From assembly GCF_003326795.1 (NCBI RefSeq), contig NZ_JPWI01000015.1, forward strand, positions 1 to 64,000: a stretch of 64,000 bases of DNA, written 5' to 3'. The notes below the pieces were generated by a model. It was not told the DNA's origin. It saw nothing but the letters and a program-made list of their open reading frames with translations, and did not search any database. This stretch comes from Thalassospira profundimaris (GTDB taxonomy: Bacteria > Pseudomonadota > Alphaproteobacteria > Rhodospirillales > Thalassospiraceae). Position 1 is the stretch's first letter, and every line of letters begins with the position of its first letter. Below, one piece after another: positions 43,772 to 51,388 of this stretch. Both the position numbers and the translations under genes were made by a program.

Positions 43772-46140
43772 TACCACCACCCCCAACTACCCATGCAGCC
43801 GCTCTTTACAGAATCTGTATGGGCAGGCGCTCCACCTGAATTGCCGCGGTAATTGATCCAATATTGATATCCAGATTGCTTTTGCTCGTAAGCTCCGTAA
43901 GACGAGCTTGTTGTGCAAGTATTGCTTACAGGTTGACCGATAACTGTACCGTCCTCACGAACAGTCGTCTTCGTCCCGACGCTCGAGCTATAGTTGCAAT
44001 GGTTTGATAGGGAGACTGTTTGATTGACCCATGTCGAACCGTCTCCCCCCCCTTGGTTCACGAAGCCGCCGCTGGTATAGGTGCTGTTTCCGCATGGTCC
44101 ACCACTGTGGCCCTGCGGGGCGTTCCAGCTGCTGGTAGTGACAGCAGCCCAGCTGTAGGAAGTCTGACATCCATCACCCTGGCTGAGGGCCTGTCCTTCA
44201 CCTTTCACATCATCATAAACAGAAACCAGATCGCCTTTGAGGTATCGATCGACATCATTGCGACGCATGAATTTTTCACATGAGCTGTCGCTCTCGTAAA
44301 ACAGTTCACCTGTCGCAACCAGGATGGATTGCTGAAATACATAATCAAGCTGAGGCGCGCCTTCGCGCACTTGCGGGCCCGACACCAATTCTTCCCGTCC
44401 GAACGCTTCAATATAGATTTCTGTTTTTGGATAGGAGAACAGCTGGGTGTCATGATGTTCGTAACCGTTAATCCTGGTCTGATGAGCATATTTGACATCA
44501 TTGTCCTGAATGCAGGATGTCAAAGTAATCTCAGGCTTTCCGGTGATCTGGTATTTCCATTTCGTACTGCCATAAGACTCGCCAGAGGACAGGTAATGGA
44601 AAAAGGTGGTGTCACAGCCATTCGGGTCCTTAACCAGTTCAGCTGACTGATTGTCGATTGGCTGGCACTCTGTAATGTACGTTTCCTTACCATCAATATT
44701 GATGGCAATACGTTCCTGGGCAACCGCAACCAATGCCGCGTCGCCATCTTCATAATTTGCCAGATCTGCCTGACTTGGTGTCAGATCCGAGCAAACATTG
44801 GTTTTATGGAGATGGGTGAAGACGTTGCCGCTATCGACACATTCACTGACGATTCTTTGGACATCTTCCCAGACATAATATTTTCGAACCAGCTCATAGC
44901 TCTGGTCCTCATCAAATTCATGCCGCGGGACGCAGCCATCGGTCGTGCTCTGGATTTCGGCGGTTTCCCCTTCAATCCGCTCGCACCCACTGACTTCAAC
45001 ACGATTGTTATTCTTGTTCTGATAGTACCATTTGCCACGATTGAAGGCAGTACCAGGTTCCGGGGCAAGTTCGAGATCGAAGCTGCAAACACTTGAATCC
45101 TGATACATTTCGAATTCGAGATCGTCATCTTGAAGGCATTCGTCATCGATATATTGGGTCGTTCCACCCTGATCGACATAATAGCGACGGAAGGAAGCCC
45201 AAGCGCTTCTTGCATCGAGATCGACAATATCCTCACAAGCTGAATAGCTCTTCTGGATCGGCATGTTCAAGCCGCTGGGAGAGCAATCCCCTTGCGGGGT
45301 TCCGTTTTTGGTCGACTGACTCTGGACCTGAGCAACAGTCTTGTCTTCGGAAATCTTGATTGGACATCCAGCTTCAGTCAGCCCGATGTCATCAATTTTT
45401 TCTTCCTCTTCAGCAGTCCCTTCGGGCAATTCGAAACCTTCAAGCGCGGAATTTGAGGCTTCGCCGCCTGCTGCAGCATATTGTGAAGCCCCTGTGCCGC
45501 TTCCTGAACCTCCTGTGCTCTCACTTTCAACTTTCTCTTGGGGAAGGGTCCCGCCTTCTTCAAGTAATGCCCTGGCCGCTGCCAATGCGGCAGGAACATC
45601 CCCCTGAGCAGAAAGGGTTTGGCCGGTCGGAACCTCCGAATCACTCGTCGTGAAACGGCTTTCCAGTGACCCGCCAATATCGCGTTCTTCGTTGTTTTCC
45701 TGGTTGCGAACACCATACCAGTTCATGGTGCCCTTAATTTTTCCGTCGGTATCGGTCTCATATTCCATGAGGCCCTTCACCCGAATTTTTTCCCGGATTT
45801 CGGCTCCGGCAACTGAAGGATCAGAGAACTGGGCTTCGACGGGCCGCTTGCCGGCAGAAGCTGTGTCACCATCAAACTGGATCTGATCGGAAAGCGCAAA
45901 TGTGGTTCGCTCCAGATCAGCTGGAAGCTGGATTTTGGTTGCTTCTTCATTATTTTTGATGACGGTACCGGTCGTAATCGGAGCCTCGTCACTTTCTGGT
46001 TGAGACGTTGATTTGGTCTCTGGCGCAGTGACTGAAGTACCTGTTGCCGGTGTTAAAAGTTCAGGCATATCCTGAGCAAACAGGACGGATGGGGCAAGCA
46101 TTGCAAACCCCATGATTACAGCAATAAACTTACCCTGCAT
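43771..46140 (-). CDS. Large Cys-rich secreted protein in the conjugation operon, unknown
   Basis: The 789-residue protein has a signal peptide (AVIMGFAMLAPSVLFAQ), a Ser/Thr/Glu-rich N-terminal third, and then Cys-rich repeats. At least three degenerate units of about 60-70 residues share a pattern of GC, an aromatic pair and a later Cys (for example YELVRKYYVWEDVQRIVSEC and FRRYYVDQGGTTQYIDDEC). The last 130 residues are Ser/Gly/Asn/aromatic-rich and end SWGWW. It lies between virB10 and virB11 and is coupled to virB11. It may be a surface adhesin or pore component like the TraN-type mating-pair stabilisers, but no homology was recognised. Confidence 0.6.
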   Translation of the reverse strand: MQGKFIAVIMGFAMLAPSVLFAQDMPELLTPATGTSVTAPETKSTSQPESDEAPITTGTVIKNNEEATKIQLPADLERTTFALSDQIQFDGDTASAGKRPVEAQFSDPSVAGAEIREKIRVKGLMEYETDTDGKIKGTMNWYGVRNQENNEERDIGGSLESRFTTSDSEVPTGQTLSAQGDVPAALAAARALLEEGGTLPQEKVESESTGGSGSGTGASQYAAAGGEASNSALEGFELPEGTAEEEEKIDDIGLTEAGCPIKISEDKTVAQVQSQSTKNGTPQGDCSPSGLNMPIQKSYSACEDIVDLDARSAWASFRRYYVDQGGTTQYIDDECLQDDDLEFEMYQDSSVCSFDLELAPEPGTAFNRGKWYYQNKNNNRVEVSGCERIEGETAEIQSTTDGCVPRHEFDEDQSYELVRKYYVWEDVQRIVSECVDSGNVFTHLHKTNVCSDLTPSQADLANYEDGDAALVAVAQERIAINIDGKETYITECQPIDNQSAELVKDPNGCDTTFFHYLSSGESYGSTKWKYQITGKPEITLTSCIQDNDVKYAHQTRINGYEHHDTQLFSYPKTEIYIEAFGREELVSGPQVREGAPQLDYVFQQSILVATGELFYESDSSCEKFMRRNDVDRYLKGDLVSVYDDVKGEGQALSQGDGCQTSYSWAAVTTSSWNAPQGHSGGPCGNSTYTSGGFVNQGGGDGSTWVNQTVSLSNHCNYSSSVGTKTTVREDGTVIGQPVSNTCTTSSSYGAYEQKQSGYQYWINYRGNSGGAPAHTDSVKSGCMGSWGWW

Positions 46141-46195
46141 GACATTTCTCCATGTCCGGATGCAGGACGTTTCGACTTACCCCGACGATAAGTGT

Positions 46196-48016
46196 TCAAT
46201 GCGTAGTTGGTTGTGCGGCCAGAGATGGCGGACCTGATGACGACCCCTGATCGTCCGCTTTCTGGCTGTTGTTTGCCTCTTTGTCTTTCAGATTTGCCTG
46301 TTCACTTCCCGTTGATCTCCCCAGAACTCGGATGCGAGTGGGTTCAAATATAAGATCTATGGTTGGTTTCACCGTGAGACGTGAACCGGTCGGAATTGTC
46401 ATTATCGGTTTGAGATCGAGATTGTTGCTCAGCATCTGGGTAACAATCCGGCTTTCGCCTTCAACCAGAATCTGCTCTGCCCCCGAGAGACCTTCTGTAC
46501 CTTGAGGTACAAGCTCGGAGGCTATTGCTGTTAGGCCGGTCAGGAAAATGGGGGTCCCAAATTGCTCCCACATGCGATTATCGATTTCACCAGGCATGCT
46601 TGTCCGACCCATGGCATCCTGTGTCGGCAGTCCGTCAGGTAACATCAGCATGCTACCGTCGGGCTTCAACAGCCTCTGCCACAGGATTGAAAGTCTTGTA
46701 TCTCCCTGTTTTGCCAGGGGCGTATATGATCCCTGAAATTTCGATCCGCCCGGGATCAGGACATAGCGATGCTTGAAACCATGATAGGAATAAACATTCT
46801 GTTCAACGATGCAAACGGCCTGTCCCGGGTGTTGGGAATTGATCGAGTTCTCCAAAACGCACGGGATCGACTGAAAGGAGGTAATCATCCGCTCCAGATC
46901 GATTGGCAGTGTCACGTGGGCGTTTCCCGGAGCGGCATTCGGATCGTAATCCTGCTGGGTGATATATTCTCGCGGCGAGGGTTTTACCGGCTGGACAACA
47001 GATGAAACAACAGCACCTTTAGACAGACGACGGTTTAATTGAAGATTTGCCCGAAGTTGCCTGTAAGGATCTGGATCAGGTCGCTTTAAATGACCTTCAC
47101 CACGCAACGGTATGCGAAGGTCAGCAATCCTCTGATCTCCGTTTGCTTCGGTCTTTCCTTGTATGAGCAAGGTCCCTTCGAAAAGGCCGTCACTGTCGGG
47201 TTCAAATCTCAAACGTATTGTGCAATTGGCTCCTGCGGACAATTCCACACTGTTACAAGTTCCCGATACAATCCGGACCCGGTCCGCCGTTTCCTCAACT
47301 GCGCCTATCTGGATTGCAGTATCACCGGTCTGCCTGACTGTTACGTCAACATCATATGCTGAACCGGCATCGACCTTGCCAAAGTCGATCATGCTCGGTA
47401 CCGCCGTCAATCTCCCGACTTTTTGTCGGGGGGCAGGTTTTGGATCATTATCCGCTATTCGGACTTCAACGCGATTTCGCGTGCCAAAACTACCGCCTTT
47501 GACACTGATAATTTCGATATAATAATTTTCCGGAACATCCCCTTCATAATCGGTATCGTCCGGTATGGATTGAAGGATTGTGGGATTTGCTTCTCCAGGG
47601 CGAATGGTAAGCACGCCATTGCCGCTATCGACAAAGTCTTCCGGACTGGAAGCTGTTCCGCGCTCTATACGGTATGAAATCTCGATTTCTCTTTCTGGCG
47701 CAGCAGAAAGATGAAGAGGCACTTCGAGCTTACCGGAGCCTTCAATTACATCAATCACCCCATTGTCAAAACTGATTTCAATGGGTTGGACAAAAAGCAC
47801 GGGCGATGATTTTGACTTGCTTTCTGTTGTAACGGGCATTTCCTGCTCAGTGGGTATCTCATCTGGTGAACTGCCCCACAATTCACCAAGAACCTGCCAC
47901 AGAGAGGCGAACAGGCCTGTCTCTTCATCATTGGCAGCCTTTGCTCCTGAAGATGACAGCATCGCAAGAATCGACACCGTCACTGCCAGAGACCGGTAAA
48001 ACGAACGGCAAGCCAT
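46196..48016 (-). CDS. VirB10-like channel protein with Calx-beta-like and HYDIN-like domains
   Basis: The 606-residue protein starts at ATG 48016 with GGAGAAGAG. Residues 1-28 look like a cleavable signal peptide (SILAMLSSSGAKA) instead of the usual cytoplasmic tail and anchor. Residues 77-191 resemble a Calx-beta domain (SYRIERGTASSPEDF, GVLTIRPGEA, VRIADNDPKP). Residues 203-308 resemble a HYDIN/ASH-type Ig domain (PSMIDFGKVDAGS, FEPDSDGLFEGTL). The C-terminal part (about 370-570) is VirB10-like: PCVLENSINSQHPGQAVC, YVLIPGGSKFQGSY, WQRLLKPDGSML and LTVKPTIDLIF. VirB10 normally spans both membranes and gates the channel. Confidence 0.78.
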   Translation of the reverse strand: MACRSFYRSLAVTVSILAMLSSSGAKAANDEETGLFASLWQVLGELWGSSPDEIPTEQEMPVTTESKSKSSPVLFVQPIEISFDNGVIDVIEGSGKLEVPLHLSAAPEREIEISYRIERGTASSPEDFVDSGNGVLTIRPGEANPTILQSIPDDTDYEGDVPENYYIEIISVKGGSFGTRNRVEVRIADNDPKPAPRQKVGRLTAVPSMIDFGKVDAGSAYDVDVTVRQTGDTAIQIGAVEETADRVRIVSGTCNSVELSAGANCTIRLRFEPDSDGLFEGTLLIQGKTEANGDQRIADLRIPLRGEGHLKRPDPDPYRQLRANLQLNRRLSKGAVVSSVVQPVKPSPREYITQQDYDPNAAPGNAHVTLPIDLERMITSFQSIPCVLENSINSQHPGQAVCIVEQNVYSYHGFKHRYVLIPGGSKFQGSYTPLAKQGDTRLSILWQRLLKPDGSMLMLPDGLPTQDAMGRTSMPGEIDNRMWEQFGTPIFLTGLTAIASELVPQGTEGLSGAEQILVEGESRIVTQMLSNNLDLKPIMTIPTGSRLTVKPTIDLIFEPTRIRVLGRSTGSEQANLKDKEANNSQKADDQGSSSGPPSLAAQPTTH

Positions 48017-49213
48017 TTACTCTTCTCCTCTCGGTACCTCTGAAGAAGAGTCTTGAGGGAAAGGAGTTTCCTTCACATTCTCGAACGGCTTTCCAGGTGA
48101 CATTTCGGATGAAGAGGCAGGAGCCGTTGCCGGATGCACAACTGAAGATCTACGGACTTCCTTCTTGGCTTCACTATCTAGCCAAATCAGGCAAAGAACC
48201 CGATCTTCTCCGTTTCTCAGATAGAGGTTCTGACCAACCGAATGCACGACAATCACATTATGTTTTTTCGGGTGACGGTGAAAATCAACAGGTGAATTAA
48301 CCCCGTCCACCACCTTGCGTATTGCAAACCAGAGCATAGTGTCAGCCTCTATCTCGTCATATTCGAGATAGGTCCAGTAACCGTCATTCCATATTTGACG
48401 GGGCATCATTTTTGCGACTGCGGCTTCAGGGGCGTTTTCAGGCCGCATTGGTAAATAATCATCAACGCTGATCATCATTGGATCGAAAGGAATTTCTCTC
48501 AGATATTCCGGTGTTTTTTCGACATTGTTTCCATTTTTGGAAGATCGGCGGAAATCCGTCGATTTATTCAACCCAGATGACGCCGTCCCATCATCTCGAA
48601 CCTTGTCACGGATAAATACAAAAAAATCTGAAATGGTCTCTGAGTTGTAGGACCATCCTGAGAGAATGAAGAGATAGGTCCGACGGGTCCCGTCCTCGCG
48701 AAGTCTGCCAATGGCCGTCATGTTCGTATCCCCGCCGACCTGACCTTCTTTCAGGCTTGCGACCAGCACATTTTTGCGGGTCGGTTCAGACGAACCGTCC
48801 ACGCGCGGGAAATCAACATGAAAGATACTGCCATCGCCCAGCAGAACATCGTCTATCACTTCGTCTTCGGGGAAATAAATAAAGGTCTGTGCCAGATTCC
48901 TTATTTTGATTTCGACCGGACTGTAAGGTTCATGGTCAACGACCAGAACGCCTTTGGCCATCTGGTCATCCGGTTTCCTGATGTCGGGATCATAAAGGGC
49001 ATCCTGAAGCTGACGAAGATCGATCTCGATTGGCTGTTCTTCGTTTGGGCTAAACAGGCTTCTGTTGCTAACCTGACCGCCGCTACTTGTCCCACCACTG
49101 CCCAGCTGATCGATAAATTCAGCCGATGCAGGGGACATCATCAGACACAACAGCAGCAGAAGTCGCACACCGAAATTGATTGCCAGGGGGCATAAATTCC
49201 TTACACCGGTCAT
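48017..49213 (-). CDS. VirB9-type outer-membrane complex protein
   Basis: The 398-residue protein starts in an ATGA overlap with virB8. A signal peptide (VRLLLLLCLMMSPASA) leads into a VirB9-like periplasmic protein: VEIKIRNLAQTFIYFPEDE, RTYLFILSGWS, and a C-terminal domain (PRQIWNDGYWTYLEY, VHSVGQNLYLRNGEDRVLC) as in the part that binds VirB7 and VirB10. A Pro/Ser-rich tail of about 50 residues is extra. The T of the TAATG-style junction abuts virB10. Confidence 0.85.
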   Translation of the reverse strand: MTGVRNLCPLAINFGVRLLLLLCLMMSPASAEFIDQLGSGGTSSGGQVSNRSLFSPNEEQPIEIDLRQLQDALYDPDIRKPDDQMAKGVLVVDHEPYSPVEIKIRNLAQTFIYFPEDEVIDDVLLGDGSIFHVDFPRVDGSSEPTRKNVLVASLKEGQVGGDTNMTAIGRLREDGTRRTYLFILSGWSYNSETISDFFVFIRDKVRDDGTASSGLNKSTDFRRSSKNGNNVEKTPEYLREIPFDPMMISVDDYLPMRPENAPEAAVAKMMPRQIWNDGYWTYLEYDEIEADTMLWFAIRKVVDGVNSPVDFHRHPKKHNVIVVHSVGQNLYLRNGEDRVLCLIWLDSEAKKEVRRSSVVHPATAPASSSEMSPGKPFENVKETPFPQDSSSEVPRGEE

Positions 49214-50124
49214 TCAACAGCCCCCTTGTCGGTCAGTTTGGCTATCTCGATGTCAATCATATGGAAATTGAGTGCATTTTGGTATTTCTGCGCCCACTCT
49301 GGCCGATATATCTCATTGAAGGTTGTCCAGATCCTCACGCCCAGTTTCTGGGTATAGTAGGATTCAGGCTGATTTATCTGGCTTCCTCCTTTCTTCATAA
49401 CCTGACCGACAGGTTGAGCTCCTGCAAAACCTCTATTGTCATAGTCATCGAGCCGGATCTGGTATTCCCAAAGAAAGACCGTCTGTCCATTCTCGACATA
49501 TGTGTCCATCAGGAAGGGTTCTCGAAGCAGCGTAACCTCACGTGTTTGCCCCGCCTGGACCATTTTTGTAACTTCATCAAGGTTCGCAGCTACATATTGC
49601 GCATGAGCATTTTCTTCCATGCGGACAGGAAGATAAGCGCACAACTCATCTGCAAAATTGTCACCGGAAACAAGATCATCGACGCAGCCGGTTTGCCAAA
49701 TTCTTGCCATCTGGCGGTAATCACTGGTGATCTGAAAATAATAGCGAACAAACTGCGTGGTCTGGATCTCGTTAACAGGCAATTCTTTGCTGTTGCCATG
49801 ACGCCAAACAGCCTGTTCGATCGAAATGTCACCATTCTCGCGAACGATCATCACAGATGGAACATCCCGACGTAACGGAATGAGAGCTGCCACAGCGCTC
49901 GAGAGCACCAGAATAATCCCGATTGATCCGACAAGCAGAAAACACAGGTTTCTGACAACTTTTTCATAGCCTTTGTCGGTATCCCCGGTCCGAAATTCAT
50001 TAACGCCCGAAGGTAAGCGGTCTCCGGATTTCCGATGAGCATCTTCCGATGGAGTGGCAGACAGGCCTTTGCCGAAATCAACGGATCCCTGCTTTTCTGC
50101 TGAAACAGATTTGCGACCAAACAT
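49210..50124 (-). CDS. VirB8-type inner-membrane protein
   Basis: ATG 50124 (GGGTGATTGGA upstream) gives 304 residues. A cytoplasmic tail of about 60 residues precedes one membrane helix (LCFLLVGSIGIILVLSSAVA). The periplasmic part has the VirB8 NTF2-like fold: VRYYFQITSDYRQMARIW, DLVSGDNFADEL, FLWEYQIRLDDYD and GVRIWTTFNEIYRPEW. VirB8 nucleates the inner-membrane assembly. It overlaps virB9. Confidence 0.85.
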   Translation of the reverse strand: MFGRKSVSAEKQGSVDFGKGLSATPSEDAHRKSGDRLPSGVNEFRTGDTDKGYEKVVRNLCFLLVGSIGIILVLSSAVAALIPLRRDVPSVMIVRENGDISIEQAVWRHGNSKELPVNEIQTTQFVRYYFQITSDYRQMARIWQTGCVDDLVSGDNFADELCAYLPVRMEENAHAQYVAANLDEVTKMVQAGQTREVTLLREPFLMDTYVENGQTVFLWEYQIRLDDYDNRGFAGAQPVGQVMKKGGSQINQPESYYTQKLGVRIWTTFNEIYRPEWAQKYQNALNFHMIDIEIAKLTDKGAVE

Positions 50125-50129
50125 TCCAA

Positions 50130-50348
50130 TCACCCGTAAATTTCATGCATTGTCTCGATCGATCTTCGATCAAGGGGCGCAAGTTGCATTTCAATGCAGG
50201 AACAGGGTGAAAGCTTGTAATCATCTGTGGCCCTGCCCGGCCCGATCATGTCATCACTTTCAACAGGCGTCAGCGGATTGGCACAAGCTGATAACAGCAG
50301 CAATTGTGCGACAACCAGCATGATACAGGTGCGGGGAGCAAGACGCAT
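50130..50348 (-). CDS. VirB7-like small lipoprotein
   Basis: ATG 50348 has AGGATAAGG upstream and encodes 72 residues. A lipoprotein signal ends LLLLSAC, giving a lipidated Cys. The mature part contains PLTPVESDDM and CSCIEMQLAPLDRR; the free cysteines could bond with VirB9. Its position between virB5 and virB8 is right for VirB7. It overlaps no gene but is only a few bases from virB5. Confidence 0.7.
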   Translation of the reverse strand: MRLAPRTCIMLVVAQLLLLSACANPLTPVESDDMIGPGRATDDYKLSPCSCIEMQLAPLDRRSIETMHEIYG

Positions 50349-50352
50349 GACC

Positions 50353-51378
50353 TTATCCTCCCAACGCATTTCGCACCTCATCAGGATTGACCCATTCCTT
50401 AGAGTTTTGATTGTTATTTGCATTTTCGCCTCCAGCACCGGTTTCAGTGCCAGAACCCGTCGATTTCAGCCAGGGAAGTCCGTCAACAGTCCCGCTACCC
50501 TCGGCAGAACCGCCAGCACCGGTCTCTGTTTTGGTCTCGCTTTTCTCCGGCGCGTTCGGATTACTCCAGGAGCCATCCTGACTGCGTGCCTCCTGCTCGC
50601 GACTCAGGCGTTGGTTTTCGTTGACTGTGATTGTCTGCATGAGCTTCGTGAGCAGTCTGCTGTTTTGCAATACCGCCAGCGTATCAATGGCCTGAGCGCC
50701 TCGAAGGTTGCCATCAGATGTTGCCATCTGTCTGGCTGATTCTGCCAGGTCGGCAATGTCTTTTGCATAGTCGGGAAGATCTTTCATTGTTTCCCAATTG
50801 TATTCCATGGCCTGCTTTGTGCTGGCTTCACTGTACCCCTTGGCAGCTCGCTGCTTTTCAGGAACAGAAACATATTGACCAAACATCGTGTCATAAAGAC
50901 CGATCCCGTCTGCAAGGGTGACATTTTCAAGCCCTCCCCGCTCGATGATCGAGGCCCCGACTTTCGTAAGTTTGAGAAAATCATCGAAATTCATCTGGGT
51001 AGCACCGCTGTCCGCAATCATATCGGATAGGGGTCCATCCGATGCATCTCCGGCCGCACTGAAGGCCAGAGACATAGCGGGTGGCACAGCATCACCATAA
51101 CCTGTCGCCTGCAGGACATCCTCCGTGCGCGCCAGAACTTCGGAAGTTACTTCCCAGGTTTTTTCTGCTGTTGCCAAAACTTCCTTGGAAACGCCCATAT
51201 CCTTGATGGCCTGCGCCAAATTGGCGCCGTCAAAGACGGCCATGCCGGCATTCGCCTCCTCGATGATGGGGATCAGCCGCATCATCACGCCAGTTTGAAG
51301 GACAACGACGGCACCGAGAATTACAGCCAGAGGCTGGCGGTTCGCCTGAACCTTCAGTCGACGAAAAAATACCTTCAT
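50353..51378 (-). CDS. VirB5/TrbJ-like minor pilin or channel protein
   Basis: ATG 51378 (GGAGACGTGCA upstream) gives 341 residues; the signal sequence is RQPLAVILGAVVVLQTGVMM. The mature start AVFDGANLAQAI matches the VirB5/TrbJ family opening (VxDxxNLxQ). Helical coils follow and the C-terminal 70 residues are Gly/Asn/Glu-rich. VirB5 proteins are found at the pilus tip. It ends 5 bases before the lipoprotein start. Confidence 0.75.
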   Translation of the reverse strand: MKVFFRRLKVQANRQPLAVILGAVVVLQTGVMMRLIPIIEEANAGMAVFDGANLAQAIKDMGVSKEVLATAEKTWEVTSEVLARTEDVLQATGYGDAVPPAMSLAFSAAGDASDGPLSDMIADSGATQMNFDDFLKLTKVGASIIERGGLENVTLADGIGLYDTMFGQYVSVPEKQRAAKGYSEASTKQAMEYNWETMKDLPDYAKDIADLAESARQMATSDGNLRGAQAIDTLAVLQNSRLLTKLMQTITVNENQRLSREQEARSQDGSWSNPNAPEKSETKTETGAGGSAEGSGTVDGLPWLKSTGSGTETGAGGENANNNQNSKEWVNPDEVRNALGG

Positions 51379-51388
51379 TGCACGTCTC

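Noticed and set aside
49180-49875. Plus-strand 231-codon ORF opposite virB8
   Set aside because: VirB8 motifs on the minus strand are clear; the plus-strand reading has none.
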